This document shows, in pieces, positions 45,004 to 56,956 of a stretch of 64,000 nucleotides of DNA (position 1 is its first letter; each line of letters opens with the position of its first letter). A program made the position numbers and the translations under genes. The stretch is from Liopterus haemorrhoidalis (lineage: Eukaryota; Arthropoda; Insecta; Coleoptera; Dytiscidae), in contig OZ020616.1 in assembly GCA_963971575.1 (NCBI GenBank), positions 34,576,306-34,640,305 of the forward strand, given 5' to 3'. Below the pieces are notes generated by a model. It worked only from the letters and a program-made list of their open reading frames with translations. It had not been told where the DNA came from and did no database searches.

Positions 45004-46321
45004 GTAATAATAATAATATTTATTTTGTGTTTGAAATTTTTACATTTTTACACACGTCAACATCAGTACAATTAAAAAAATATTATATTATAATTTAAAT
45101 AAAAATATATGAGTACAAACCATCAACATAAGTTATTAAAATTGTTATCCAGGAATTCTTCAAACGAATACAATGGATTTCGGAAAGAGCTGAGAGGCAA
45201 GCACTTAATATTTTCTAGCAAGGCATTATAAAATTTGGTGTAATAATAATTAACCGAATATCTGGTACAGCTGAGTCTAGTGTATGTCGGCCGTATTAAG
45301 TGTTTACCCCTTGTCTCATATCTATAGAGTTCTTGTTGGCTATTGAATTTATCTTTATTTATGTGCATGTAAGTCAGGCAGTGAAATATGTACAGACACG
45401 GGAATGTCATCACTCCTAAAATGTTAAAATATTTTCGGCAGTCCTGTCTATACTTTAGAGCACAAATAATTTTAACTCGTAGCTGTAAAGCGAAAAATTT
45501 GCCCCAACAGCGGGTAATAAGCAGTTAATAGAACATTTTGAGACACATTGAATTTTAAGTTTCTTATGCAATATACCGATCTGCATAATTTCTGAGCGAT
45601 CTGTCCAATATGACTTTCCTAGCTGAGATTAATGCCAATGGTAACGCCCAAGAATTTAACAGGGTGTTGGCTAATGCAGTCATATGGCATTTCCCATAGA
45701 GAAAATAATAAATGTTTGGTTTTCGTCTCATTCGGCCTTAATCTATTCGCTAAAAATCAATCATTCGCATCGTTTCTTACTAATGTGTTGTTGGTTGTTA
45801 TTTCATGAAACGATGGATAATGATTTAATAGTGTGGTACCATCTGCGTATAGAATTGTTTTAGCATTTTTTACATACGCTTGTAAGTCATTTATGTTAGA
45901 TCAAAAACAACATTGGACCCAAAATTGAGCCTTGTGGAACTCCGAAAAGAATGTTTTGTTCCTTTGACTGAGAGTTGTTTGACCACACGTATTGCTTTCG
46001 GTCTACCAGAAAAGATTCAAGCAGTTTACAACTGGCTCTGCTGATGTTATAGCAAGATAACTGTTTGATTAGTAGATCATGTGGCAGACAATCAAATGCC
46101 TTTGTTTAATCGAAAAATGTGGCCATACTATAATTAGCATTTTCGAAGCCATTTGTGATGAAGTCTGTAAGATCCAATATGGCATTCGTTGTGGTTTTCC
46201 ACTTCTAAAACCAAACTGACATTTGCTCAATAATCCATGTGCCTCAAAATGCTTCACCAACTGTCCGAACAGTATTTTTTCAAATATTTTGGAGAAAATT
46301 TGGGTGAGCGATATGGGCATG
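45004..46321 (-). pseudogene. CR1/Jockey-like LINE relic
   Basis: The minus strand, through several frames, carries PISLTQIFSKIFEKILFGQL, CQFGFRSGK, TKAFDCLPHDLLIKQL (motif A), GVPQGSILGPMLFLI (motif B region), MGNAI and LGRYHWH remnants, then PCLYIFHCLTYM and RYETRGKHLIRP near the C-terminus, ending EEFLDNNF at about 45123. The 3' end is an (ATT)n tract at 45004-45022. Motif C is destroyed. Order and tail match the LINE at 11771-14370. It has many stops and frameshifts and is 5' truncated. Confidence 0.8.
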
Positions 46322-46323
46322 TA

Positions 46324-46815
46324 CAGTGGGTGGCCAAATTATTAGGGACAGTACAGATTTTTTGTTATTTTCAAATGAATTTAATGAGGAAATAATTGGC
46401 TTTGGGTCTCGTATTTATTTTTATTCATTAGAGTGCTTTATTAAGAATATAAAACGACATAATTGCTTATTCATAATCATTTATAAAAAGTGTTAATTTA
46501 ACAAATTAAGTAAAATCTTTATATTTTGTAATGCCACCCTTTGCTGCGATTGCTGCTACCAGGCTTTTGGGCATGTTTTCTATGCAGACTTTTGCGTTGT
46601 GTCGGAGATTCGGGTTGTGATGCCACTCTCTGATAAGGGTTTCTATAAATTGCCGCTTGGTGGTGATGATTTCTTTGGCGATCTCCCACTTTTTAAAATA
46701 GTAATGATACCAGCAACAAGAATATAGAAGAAAAATGATTTAAAAACAATTTATTTTCTCACAAAATGCATTTAAACTTGAAAAGTGCTGTCCCTAATAA
46801 TTTGGCCACCTACTG
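46324..46815. mobile_element. Tc1-like element, internally deleted, TA flanks
   Basis: 492 bp. CAGTGGGTGGCCAAATTATT at the left and its near-complement (AATAATTTGGCCACCTACTG) at the right, flanked by TA (46322-46323, 46816-46817). The middle (46530-46690, minus strand) retains the end of a Tc1 transposase, including a NPNLRHNAKV stretch and an ENMPK segment, broken by frameshifts. Confidence 0.88.
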
Positions 46816-46886
46816 TATAAGTACTTAACTAGATACATCACTATCCTAAATTAGGCAACTATCCGAAATACCGGTACTTTCCCCTA

Positions 46887-47372
46887 ATTTGTAAGATTCA
46901 ACAGAAAATGTAAGTGCAATGTATCATAGTCTACACTAGCCAATAAAAACATTGTAAGTGGCAGTACGGTCCTGATTGCGTCGGTGTATTTCATGATACT
47001 TTCTAATGAAAATATTTCCAGCGCTCTGATTTTGACCATATGAGTGGTTATTAAAATTTCAAATATGTATCCGATGTTCTGGACAATCTAAACATAAGCG
47101 CACGAGGCTTTACGAAGCACTCCGCCCCACTCGTTCATCACGCTCTGCTAATTGCCATTTCCTTCCTGTCTGCTTTGAATGTGTAATTTATTTGTTATAT
47201 CTTTACAATTCATTCGATGCCTAAGAGTAACCCACATCACCACTAGTATGTCGATTGCTCACAACCATGTGTACACAATCAAAATAAAAACTTTATAATA
47301 AGGTTTTTAGTTGATATGAGTTTTCAGTGAAAATATTTGTTAAGTTGAGGTGATTTAATAATTTTTGAAACA
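46887..47372. other. apparently unique DNA
   Basis: No repeat ends or motifs recognised, and slightly less AT-rich. It could be the upstream region of the exon candidate at 47373. Confidence 0.4.
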
Positions 47373-47435
47373 ATGAAATTGTCATTGTTAGTGAGTAGTA
47401 AAGTTCTATTAACTTGCTGCAATTTTTTATTATTG
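47373..47435 (+). CDS. possible first exon encoding a signal peptide
   Basis: 'aacaATG' opens 21 codons, MKLSLLVSSKVLLTCCNFLL then Leu, followed at once by the consensus donor gtaagtaag. A short basic start and a long hydrophobic core are what a secretion signal looks like. The flanking DNA appears unique. No partner exon is visible, so this may be chance. Confidence 0.35.
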
Positions 47436-47580
47436 GTAAGTAAGATTTATTATTAATATTTAATTAAGTACTTATTAATACAAAAAAAGTTAAACGTGCA
47501 AATTTATATCCATTATCAAAACTCAACAGGTGCCAAAAGTATGACTCGTTAAAATAGAGCTATACTAATCTACTCATATG

Positions 47581-47837
47581 CACTGGTGCACAAAAAGGGG
47601 GGTCCAACGGGTCCGTACCACCCCCGTACCAAAATTTTAAGTGTACCTACGTTGTAATACATTGTAAAAATGTTCATAAAAACATTGCCAAAATGATTAT
47701 AAATTATAAATAATATTATAATAAATTTCATAGTCATTGTTATTGTTTATAATAAGTTTTAAATATATAATATTTCTTTATAAAAATTATGTCTATGATT
47801 GGACCCCCCCGAAGCCAAAAATCTGTGTGCGCCACTG
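47581..47837. mobile_element. hAT MITE, 8-bp TSD
   Basis: 257 bp, CACTGGTGCAC to GTGCGCCACTG, flanked by CTCATATG at 47573-47580 and 47838-47845. Confidence 0.9.
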
Positions 47838-47951
47838 CTCATATGTTATTGGTTTGTGCATTCTTCCAACAAAAAGTCTTTGTGAATACTTATATTATTT
47901 AATACTCCTATTAATTTTGACAAAAAGTACCGAGATTTATAATAGTATATT

Positions 47952-48065
47952 CTGTAACAAGGTTGGAATGAGAAAATTCGATACGAGTGGAACATTCCGA
48001 GCGCGAGCCGCAGGCGAGCGTGAGGAACCGCGAGCATCGAATTTTCTCATTCCACCGAGTCACAG
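47952..48065. mobile_element. hairpin MITE with CpG-rich core
   Basis: 114 bp. CTGTAACAAGGTTGGAATGA and the complement at the right. Inside, 'gagaaaattcgat' is exactly inverted. The core 'cgcgagccgcaggcgagcg' is shared with 19444-19560. Confidence 0.75.
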
Positions 48066-49031
48066 ACCCTAATTTATCCACGACCACCAGAAATTAAAAA
48101 AAAAAATTAACAAATAATTATTTTAACAAACATTTTATCTTAACAAATAATTTATATTACATAACAAATTAATCAATTAATTAAACTAATCTATTTTATT
48201 TATTATTTGTTTAATTTTAATTTAATTTGCCGCACATCAGCCACTATTTTAGGTTAGGAAGTTATGTTGCATTTATTTAATGTAAACGTTGCATATATCT
48301 TAATGTAACCCTACAAAAACAAAAGACAACAAGCATGGAATAATTATTCCATAACAAGTGATGGAATGAAATACACGCAAAATGCATAAGAAGATAAGTG
48401 CTTTAGAATAATATTCCAACTCTTGTGTTAGAATATTAACTTTCTGTAGTCAAAATTGGTTTTAGGATTGGTAAATTCTATAGTGGTCGTGGAGAAAAGG
48501 TTTTCTGTGTGCTGATTCTTCATTTCTAAATTTTTAGTCGACTCATATTTCCTTTTCATTTCCTCTTCAGTTCATATTTACGTTTTGAGTTTTCCACACT
48601 TATGGAAGTTGATAAAGAACAAGTTAAATGTCTTAACTCCGGTTAAAATGATATATTTTTGTATGTTGTTTTGACTTGAGTTTGGAATAACTCAAGTTCA
48701 CACTTAACTCGTTCGTCAGCAACCGGCCATCAGAAAACTTTTTGTATCTAGAAAATCTTGCCTGCGCTCTTTATTATTAAACGCCTTTACAGTTTTTGGC
48801 TTATATTCAAAATCTTCTTTTCCGCCTCTTTACTCTTATTTGTCAAAGTCGTGCCGGGGGTGAGGTACACCTCACACCTAACCTTTACTCCCAAAAAAAG
48901 GTGCCAGAAACCGGTTTGGTGTCTTTTAAATAAATATATCTTCCTTTATGAAATTGTGATACATAGCTTTTACAAATGTTTTATTAATACTGTTAACATG
49001 AATATTATTTAAGAACATTGTTTTACTGCCT
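48066..49031. other. unassigned DNA
   Basis: 'tttatccacgaccac' (48075) and 'gtggtcgtggagaaaa' (48483) form an inverted pair that may bound a 0.4-kb AT-rich element. The rest (48500-49030) shows no repeat ends or coding motif. Confidence 0.4.
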
Positions 49032-49310
49032 TTTTAGAGTTTTGTAGGTATGACCAAAAAGGTTTCCATTCAAGTAGGTATGACCATTCATGTCCTGCCA
49101 AAAGGCTAGACCTAGAAAGTTGAAATTTGACATGCTTGTACAACTCTTTGTCTCACTTATAGAAAAACTATTGAGAGTTCAAAAAAAAAAAAACACACAC
49201 ACACATGGTGGGAAAAATATAACTAATATGTATTGAACGAAAAAAATACATATTTTAGTAGGGTATCAAATGAAACCTTACCTCAAACCAATGAATTCAT
49301 CAGATCATAT
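49032..49310 (+). mobile_element. family A fragment
   Basis: Begins 'agagttttgtaggtatgacc', then 'gttgaaatttgacatgcttg' and 'tagggtatcaaatgaaacc'. The GTCT tract is lost and the 3' half is missing. Confidence 0.75.
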
Positions 49311-49922
49311 AAGTAACTATAATAACACAAATTGCAGCTGGCTACTATGATGGATTAAGATATGATACTATGATGGACAATAAAAAAAATGGTTCAAAAT
49401 AGCAAAAGCCAGGTTCTTTATATTAAAATAATAATAATAATAATAATCAGAAAAAGAAAACCTTTATGCAAGAAGAAAATAATATACCACAACTAGCCTA
49501 CTGAAATTAATGAAATTAAAAAGAGATACCTGAAGAAATCCAAATTTTTGCTATGAAAAATTTTATAAAATTATTGTGTTTGTTATATTGTATTTTCATT
49601 TTAAATATTGTATGAATTTATATAGCGTGCTAACATGGTTGTATAAACTAATGACCAATAAAACAATACAATAAAAAAAATGAAATAACTTTTAATGCGT
49701 GGACAAACCAGCAAATATATTAAGACAACTTAATTTATTATATATATTTTTTGAATTACTTTATTTTAACTCAATTTAAAATATCCTACTAGATAGATAA
49801 AAATTCAGTGTAAAATTCGATGTATAGATTGTTACTAACTTTATTTCAAATTGTTAGTGTTGTATAATAAATTCGTAATCTCTGGGGGTTATGCGTAGAG
49901 TTAATAATAATATTTAAAATTA
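49311..49922. other. unassigned DNA
   Basis: AT-rich. The part 49790-49890 matches 54440-54550 ('tagatagataaaaattc', 'tgggggttat'), an undefined repeat. Confidence 0.4.
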
Positions 49923-50483
49923 TAGACCGGGAGCTCATGACAGTTTTTGGTCTCCGATTTCATACAGCCATGCCTTTTGGAGGAGAGAATATTTACTCTG
50001 TGACAACAAAAAAGGGATGGCCCTGCACGCTTTCCGGTCATAGGAAAAATTGCATTTCCACTTAAACACAAAATTTTTGTGCTTTTCTCTAATTTAATAT
50101 TGCTTGCCCTTTTGTCAAAAGAAAGTAATAACAAATTTAAAGTCTTTTAAATATATGCATGCGATTCGGAGGGTCCCAAAGGACTCAAACGGTCATGTGA
50201 TCTTGTAATAAAAAAATATGATTTTCCGCGTTTTCATACAGCATGCCTATAATTAAAAGACTTTAAATTTGTTATTACTTTCTTTTGACAAAAGGGCAAG
50301 CAATATTAAATCAGAGAAAAACACAAAAATTTTGTGCAAGTGGAAATGCAATTTTCCCTATGACCGGAAGCGTGCAGGGGTTTAGTACCATCCCTTTTTT
50401 GTTGTCACAGGGTAAATATTCTCTCCTCCAAAAGGCATGCTGTATGAAATCGAAGACCAAAAATGTCATGAGCTCCCGGTCTA
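49923..50483. mobile_element. fold-back element with about 240-bp arms
   Basis: TAGACCGGGAGCTCATGACA begins the left arm and its near-complement ends the right arm at 50483. The arms stay alike for about 240 bp ('aaatttgttattactttctt' and complement) around an 80-bp spacer. TTA lies outside both ends. The frames in each arm are mirror images and not genes. Confidence 0.88.
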
Positions 50484-51403
50484 TTAAGAGATGTATTTAT
50501 AAAAATTATTTTTTAATTATTTTGATTATTTATTTGATATTTTTATGTAAAAATTATAAATAAATACTCAAGTAATATTTACTGATTTAAAATGCGCCTA
50601 TTTGCGAAAAATTAAATTGTCTTGGCTAATTGCCTCAGTAACAAAGGCCATAAAATAAAGCAAAAAAAAAAAATGTGCCTAGTATTTAGAGGTCTATAGG
50701 CGCAAATTTTTTGATTTCTGCCCCTTTCTTTCTGTTTACTTATTATTATACCAAAATTTTTCCTCAACCTTTCTCCTCAAATGAATTTTGGAATATCTAC
50801 CTCCCCTTGTTATCACTTGAATCAAGTAGCATTCCGGTCAGTGACGTAACTTAATTTTTTAATGTGTTTTTATCAATCCATAATTTAGTTTTACTACCTA
50901 TACATATATAAACTATTTTATTTATATATATTTTTTATTTCCTCGGTTTTTAATCGTTAGGATATTAAGATGAAAAATGTTTATACAATTCTTAGAAAAC
51001 CAGAAAAACGTATTGTTAAACATTAAAAAAGTATTGTTAACGCAAATTTTATTACAGAAATCATAAACACATCAATTATAAAAAAGAACTACGATTAGTT
51101 TAAAAATAAAACCATTTAGCACTTTTGTAAACATCCATTTATTTATTACATTCATTAGAAAATATAAGTGGCAAATTAAATAATATTCTAACCATGATAC
51201 TTGTTGCATGCTGCTTTTGATCATTCATAGTTTTATCTAGTTTTCGCTATAGGTTTGTTCAGTAGCGTAGCTTTATTTATTTATTATTATTATCACTTGA
51301 ATTTTGAATGATGTTTCTTTTTTTTGGTATTTTCTTACCTTTTAAACAGTGTTTCCTTTTTGTTTTTGGTAATTTATTGAATTTTGAACGATGTTTCCTT
51401 TTT
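50484..51403. other. unassigned DNA
   Basis: About 0.9 kb of AT-rich sequence without recognised ends. 'atgcgcctatttgcg' (50592) and 'ataggcgcaaa' (50697) may be remnants of one small inverted element. Confidence 0.4.
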
Positions 51404-51450
51404 AGGGTTTTGTAGGTATAACCAAAAAACCCTTATACCGTCATTTTGTC

Positions 51451-51492
<42 letters not shown>

Positions 51493-52446
51493 TCGGTAAA
51501 AATTGTAGCCAAACGGCTAAACCTAGAGAGTTGAAATTTGGCATGCTTATACAACTCTTTGACCCGCATATAGGAAAAATACTAAAACATCTAAAAAACA
51601 TAGCCCCCTAAAAATATAAACAAATATGTGCTCATCGAAAAAAAAAATATTTTTTTATAATTCTGAGTAGGGTATCAAATGAAAGCCCTTGGTACGTGGA
51701 TTAACGATCAAATTTTTATTTTTGCAAAATAAATTATTTTGAAGCGATTTTTGCCAAAATTGTGCAAAAATTTTTTTGTCCCACACCCTGTAGCCCAGAT
51801 GGTTTAAACTAAAAATCTGAAAAAATTCTAAGTAATGTACATTGGTGTGAACCGGAATAGTTCAACAGAAATTTTTGATCAGATTAAGTTTTTGGAAAAA
51901 AACGCATTTTTTGTGATTTTGGCTAATAATGTACACAAGTTATAGCTTTGTAACAAGCAACACTCTAACGTGTGTGCTGGTCTAGTGGTATTTGACGCTG
52001 ACTTTTCACCCATGTTACCCGATCCGATAGGGATCGAACCCTGGAGAAGAGACTATATGTATTTTTTTTTTTTTTTTTTTTTTAATTTCTATATTGTTTA
52101 AATTATTTTTTCAAAATTCTAATTATATTTTGGCAAATGTTGCATTTAATTTTTAAAAGCGTAAGTTTAATAGCCAGTGGAAATTGTTTAAATTATAATT
52201 TTATTCTGTTTCAATGTACACGAAATCAGAGGAGCGGAACTTATAACAACCAATGGAAGCCATAGGCGCAATTTTGAAATTCTTAATGAACCTTACTATA
52301 TAAAAAAAAATACTGCACATATTTAGAAACCTAAATAATGGTATTAGGCGTTCGAATTAAAATTAACAAAAAAAATATTTTAATATAAAATTTGTTTTCG
52401 CATCCAAAATAATCATCATTCACTTACTAAATACCTGCAAAACCCT
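51404..52446 (+). mobile_element. family A element copy 2, complete
   Basis: 1043 bp from AGGGTTTTGTAGGTA to TACCTGCAAAACCCT. Order: (GTCT)n at 51451-51491, 'gttgaaatttggcatgctta', 'gggtatcaaatgaaagccct', 'cacaccctgtagcccagatg', 'tttttgatcagattaag', the tRNA-like segment, a run of about 20 T, and the conserved 3' part. 'gtgtgaaaattcacac' lies just outside the right end here and at the other copies, so the true end may be a little further out. No coding. Confidence 0.88.
51969..52047 (+). other. tRNA-like segment in family A copy 2
   Basis: CTGGTCTAGTGGTA (A-box-like) and GGGATCGAACCC (B-box-like) about 50 bases apart, then GAGAAGAGAC and, within 20 bases, a long T run that could stop Pol III. 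It is flanked by the same bases as in copy 1 but differs inside. Confidence 0.5.
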
Positions 52447-53352
52447 GAAATGTGTGAAAATTCACACTTCACATCAATTTTTTTCTCGGTCATCACTTGA
52501 ATTTTGAACGTTTCATTTTTATTTTTGATCGTTACATATAATGTTTCCAATTACGATTAACGCAATTAATATGGTTTACATCAGGGGCCAAATTTGTTGA
52601 ATACTATAGTGATTCCGGATACATAGTGACATCCAGGGCAACCCTAACCACAGGGCTAAATGGACTACAGCCCCGAGCCGTAACCGTTTTGGGGGCGGCA
52701 TTTTTATTGGTGTTATATACAGAGCGGGTTGGCATCAAGACACTTGCCAGGAACGCCATTGCAGAGATGAAGACCTTTTTTTGCTCTTAACTTGGATTTG
52801 GGAAAGTCAAGACCTTTGTTTTTTGTTTAATCAATTTACTTTATTTGCCAAGGGCGCCAAAAACATTGCTACGGTTCTGGTTATGTATTTTCTTATGAAG
52901 AGGGGCGCATTATTTTTAGTAGCCCACGGGCGCCGAGTACCTTAAGACGGCCCTGATGACATCAAAGTATCAAAATACTCGATGCATGGGCGAATCTAAA
53001 ATTTTTTTCAATGGGGGTGGCAATTTAAGAGCTCGAAATGAAAAATACAAATATTTGTAAATACCCCCTCCCGCATTTCTTTTCTAAGAAATAAATAGCA
53101 TTATAAACACCAGTTTGTAAAATAAACGACCAGTGGCGTGCTGTCCATATGTACAGGATGTGCCCTGCATATTTTTCACCATAGAGAACAGAGCGCGACA
53201 GTAAGAGATAAAATTCGTAGTCTGTATACGACGGCTAAGCGCTGGAATATTATCTGCGCATTCCGTACACGAATTAATCCGAATAAACCTGTGCGCGCTA
53301 GAAACAAAGCAACTGTCACGTTGTCGCAGTTCATGCTGTAACATTAAAGTGT
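52447..53352. other. hAT-like fragments without complete ends
   Basis: 52583 CAGGGGCCAAATTTG and 52955-52965 'cggccctg' look like hAT ends but their flanks do not match. 53131 CAGTGGCGTGCTGTCC is another lone end. The interior shares 'ttgccaagggcgccaaaa' with the CAGAGCC MITE family. Confidence 0.5.
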
Positions 53353-53600
53353 AGTACAGCGGTTTCCAAACTTTATTCAGTAACGACCCTCTTAGAAAAA
53401 ATCCCATCTCTGCTCCCCCTTATTTAGGAAATTTATAAACAATTTATACACGTGCGTAGAAATATATGCAATTGCATTGAGTTTTATTGTTTTATTAGTT
53501 GCTACATTATAACGATCGGAATAAAAATGACATTTGCAATGAACCCGCGACCCCCTGGTGAATCTTGTACGACCCCCCAGGAGGTCGCGCCCCCCTCCTT
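53353..53600. mobile_element. hAT fragment
   Basis: CAGCGGTTTCCAAACTTTAT at 53357 is a typical hAT end. GC-rich 'cgaccccctggtg' and 'cccccaggaggtcgcgcccc' follow. The right end is lost. Confidence 0.5.
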
Positions 53601-54059
53601 GGATTTTTGTATTGTAATTAGACTATTTAATTAACATCTAAAAAAGTATTTTTTATTTTTTTTGCTGTAAATTTTGAACAGAATTTTCTAAAATTTACTC
53701 TTTAGTATTCAGTTGCCTAAATTTCTGTATTTTATGGGTGTATAAATACTGGATTTTTATTTAGTTTTTATTATTATTCTTGCTTTTCATTGTAGTATTT
53801 GGATGGCTTTCAACAGCCAACTTCTTTACGTTGACAAAGATGTTACGTTTTTATACATGTTTAGTTGTGTAGTAAATATTATTTCAAGCCACTGCAATTA
53901 ACACATATTTGCGTACGAAGCGGTAAATTGTAGCTATGGTTTCACTCTACAAATATGTTTGTAGCTATTTTGTTCTATTGTGAAAATTCTACAGCTATTG
54001 CACTTGGTATTCTATTTTGCCGTCATCTTCAATCTGCTGCGGTTCTCAATACAGATAAT
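53601..54059. other. unassigned AT-rich DNA
   Basis: Nothing recognised. Confidence 0.4.
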
Positions 54060-54217
54060 CAGATCAATTCTGTAAAAAATTACTGTGTAGTAACGTTACT
54101 ACAAGATAAAATGTTATAAAAAGTATAATGCCTTTCATTCATGATAGTAACTGACCTTGCTCATAGAGACAAATTTAGTTACAATTTTCATAGTAACAGA
54201 GTTACAGAATTGGTCTG
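54060..54217. mobile_element. MITE of the 38972-39129 family
   Basis: 158 bp, CAGATCAATTCTGTAA to TTACAGAATTGGTCTG, the best-kept copy. Confidence 0.85.
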
Positions 54218-54594
54218 ACTGTGTCATTCCATTATTATCAAGTATAGTATTTTTCGACGAAGGTTGAACTATAAATACGTATCTATTATTTGATAATATC
54301 TGCACAGAACTATCTAAACATAAAAGTTATTCGAAACCAACAAATATATTTTAAAAAATTAGAGAAAATTGTTGTCCGATATATATTATTAAGTTATTGA
54401 GCGATAACATTTTTACTACAATTTTTTCTACAATTAAAAGTATCCTATTAGATAGATAAAAATTCGCTGCAAATGTTTATCTAGATATTGTTACTAATTT
54501 TATTTTAGATTGTTAGTTTTATATAAGAAACCTAAACTGTGGGGGTTATAACTACCGTTAACCTCGACCTCTTTGCTGTCTACACAAAATCGGA

Positions 54595-54675
54595 AGATAA
54601 AATTCGAAGTGGATGGATTCGATCTCTGCATCCTATGCTGCGTAAGCACACGTTTTACCACGGAGCCACAATAAC
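54595..54675 (-). other. tRNA-like segment
   Basis: Minus strand: TGTGGCTCCGTGG, then GAGATCGAATCC about 45 bases later. Related to 4341-4416, including the 3' flank ('aattttatcttcc'). Confidence 0.45.
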
Positions 54676-54691
54676 TTTTCTATGTTTATAT

Positions 54692-54990
54692 CAGGCTTGT
54701 CCAACCCGTTGCCCACGGGCCTATGCGGCCCAACGAAAAATCGTAAAACTTACAAACTTTTTAAGACTGCGATTTTAAGTACCATTAATAACATTATAAA
54801 TACAATTTCAACTTGCTATTAATTTATAAGCGATGTATTTTTTAATTTAATGCGTTCTTTCGAGAGAATCATAAAATCATTCTCAAACTATATAATATAT
54901 TAATTAAGTATTATGTATTTTATGTGTGGCCCAAAACAACTCGTATTCTTATAATGTGGCCCAGGGAAGCCAAAAGGATGGACACCCTTG
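54692..54990. mobile_element. hAT MITE, 8-bp TSD
   Basis: 299 bp, CAGGCTTGTCCAACCC to GGATGGACACCCTTG, flanked by GTTTATAT at 54684-54691 and 54991-54998. Has repeated 'gtggccca'. Confidence 0.9.
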
Positions 54991-54998
54991 GTTTATAT

Positions 54999-55480
54999 AA
55001 TCTTTTTAAATTTTTAATTTGTATTGTAATTACTTAATTACAATTAAGCTGTAAATATTTGTTGTAAATTGCATTTTTAAATATACCAGTTCCAATAGTT
55101 AAGAATTTTAAGATTTAAACAACAGTTTCTGAAATATTAACGGGGCTTTTAGAAATAAATGTATTTAATGACTTATTTTATGTAGCTATGCTTTACTTAT
55201 TTATCTGATGTGCTACATAACTATTAGTTTACATTTGTAAGTAGCTGCTTCAAAATAACTATAATAAATAGGTAAATGCCATTTCCGTATTGTCATTTTC
55301 CGCTGTCCTTTATTCCAATCTCTTTGTTCTCATCACAATGTAGTTCAATAACATACTAACAAAATACTCGTTAAATCCACCAAAATATATTCTTTTTATT
55401 TTCCTTAAATATGTAATGTTTATCTGTTTAAAATTTTTAGCTGAAAGACCGAAATATCAAAAATATCTCATGTCATTTTT
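54999..55480. other. unassigned AT-rich DNA
   Basis: Nothing recognised until the family A end. A weak exon-like stretch after 'aaatttttag' at 55441 was considered and rejected. Confidence 0.4.
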
Positions 55481-55528
55481 AGGGTTTTGTAGGTATGACC
55501 AAAAAAACCCTTATACCGTCATTTTGTC

Positions 55529-55598
<70 letters not shown>

Positions 55599-56536
55599 TC
55601 GGTAAAAATTGTAGCCAAACGGCTAAACCTAGAGAGTTGAAATTTGGCATGCTTGTACAACTTTTTGACCCGCACATAGGAAAAATACTAAAACATCTAA
55701 AAAACATATCCCCCTAAAAATATAAACAAATATGTGCTCAACGAAAAAAAAATATTTTTTTAAAATTCTGAGTAGGGTATCAAATTGAAAGCCCTTAGTA
55801 CGAGGATTAACGATCAAAATTTTATTTTGACGCGATTTTCGTCAAAATTGTGCAAAAAAATTTTTGTCCCACACTCTGTAGCCCAGATGGTTTAAACTAA
55901 AAATCTGAAAAAATTCTAAGTAATGTATATTGGTGTGAACCGGAATAGTACAACAGGAATTTTTGATCAGATTATGTTTTCGGAAAATAATGCATTTTTT
56001 GTGTTTTTTACCAAAATATGTTAAATATTTAATTCGCTATGTAACCAAGTTGATACGTGAGCGCTCATAGCGATGTGCGGTTAGTCATTGGTTTTCTAAT
56101 TTGTTAAACAGGTAACTTGCAAACTAGAGTTCGAATCCTGTCAATTTGCATTTTTTTGTTTTTTTTTTTGCAGTTATCTTTTGTTTAAATTATTTTGTCA
56201 AAATTCTAGTTATATTTTGGTAAATGTTGCATTTAATTGTTAAAAGTGTAAATTTAATAACCAGTGGGAAGTGTTGAAATTATAATTTAATTCTGTTTGA
56301 TGTATACGAAATCAGAGGGCGGGGATAATGATTTAAGCAACCAATAGAAGCCATAGGCGCAATTTTCAAAATCTTAATGAACCTTGCTATGTAAAAAAAA
56401 ATACTGCACATATTTAGAAACTTAACTAATGATATTAGGCATTCGAATTAAAATTCATAAAAAAATATTTTGACATAAAATTTGTTTTGGCATCCCAAAT
56501 AATCATCATTCAGTTATTAAATACCTGCAAAACCCT
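55481..56536 (+). mobile_element. family A element copy 3, complete
   Basis: 1056 bp, AGGGTTTTGTAGGTA to TACCTGCAAAACCCT, in the same order as copy 2, with (GTCT)n at 55529-55594. Confidence 0.88.
56061..56146 (+). other. tRNA-like segment in family A copy 3
   Basis: 'gcggttagtcattgg' (weak A box) and AGAGTTCGAATCC (good B box), followed by T runs from 56151. Same place in the element as in copies 1 and 2, with different internal sequence. Confidence 0.5.
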
Positions 56537-56956
56537 GAAATGTGTGTAAATTCACACTTCACATCAATTTTTAGTTAATGAACAATATTAACCAGTGGTG
56601 ATTTACAGCTTTTATAGGTATCAATTATTATAGGTTATATAAGTTATAAGTTGTGGAATCTGTAAAAAACGAAACTGGTATTATTAAGATCGGCAGAAGA
56701 AGCCGGGAACAGAAGAAGCCGGGATCCGGAAAGGTGTAACACAGGGCTGCGCTTTATCGCCCATTATATTTAACGCCTACATTCAGGAAGCCATAAATTT
56801 ATATAGCTAGGACTGAACGCAATTCTAACATTAAAATATCAAAACACATCAGAGCCTGGGAACTCAATAATAGTAATAAATCTAATGTCGTTAAACATAT
56901 GATCAATAATAACCATTCGTTTAGTTTTAGTAATGTCAAAATATTACATGCACAAC

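Larger units (their letters stand above)
43769..46884. mobile_element. TA-flanked TIR element carrying four younger insertions
   Basis: The ends are GGGGAAAGTAGCCATATTTC and the complement of GGGGAAAGTACCGGTATTTC, with TA outside both (43767-43768, 46885-46886). Its own sequence is limited to the parts between nested elements. No transposase seen. Tc1/mariner-type target. Confidence 0.75.

Noticed and set aside
49901..50563. Two similar 77- and 92-codon frames
   Set aside because: Mirror images in the two arms of the fold-back element.
52583..52965. Complete hAT between CAGGGGCC and GGCCCTG
   Set aside because: The eight bases outside the two ends do not match and the ends differ beyond the first few bases, so these may be two separate fragments.
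53084..53407. 107-codon minus-strand frame
   Set aside because: No motif, and it spans the start of a hAT-like end.
55441..55500. Exon-like stretch after 'aaatttttag' reading ERPKYQKYLMS, with a donor-like AG|GTATGA in the family A end
   Set aside because: The acceptor tract is weak, the frame runs into the transposon end, and the phase does not fit the candidate exon at 47373. Only RNA data could revive it.
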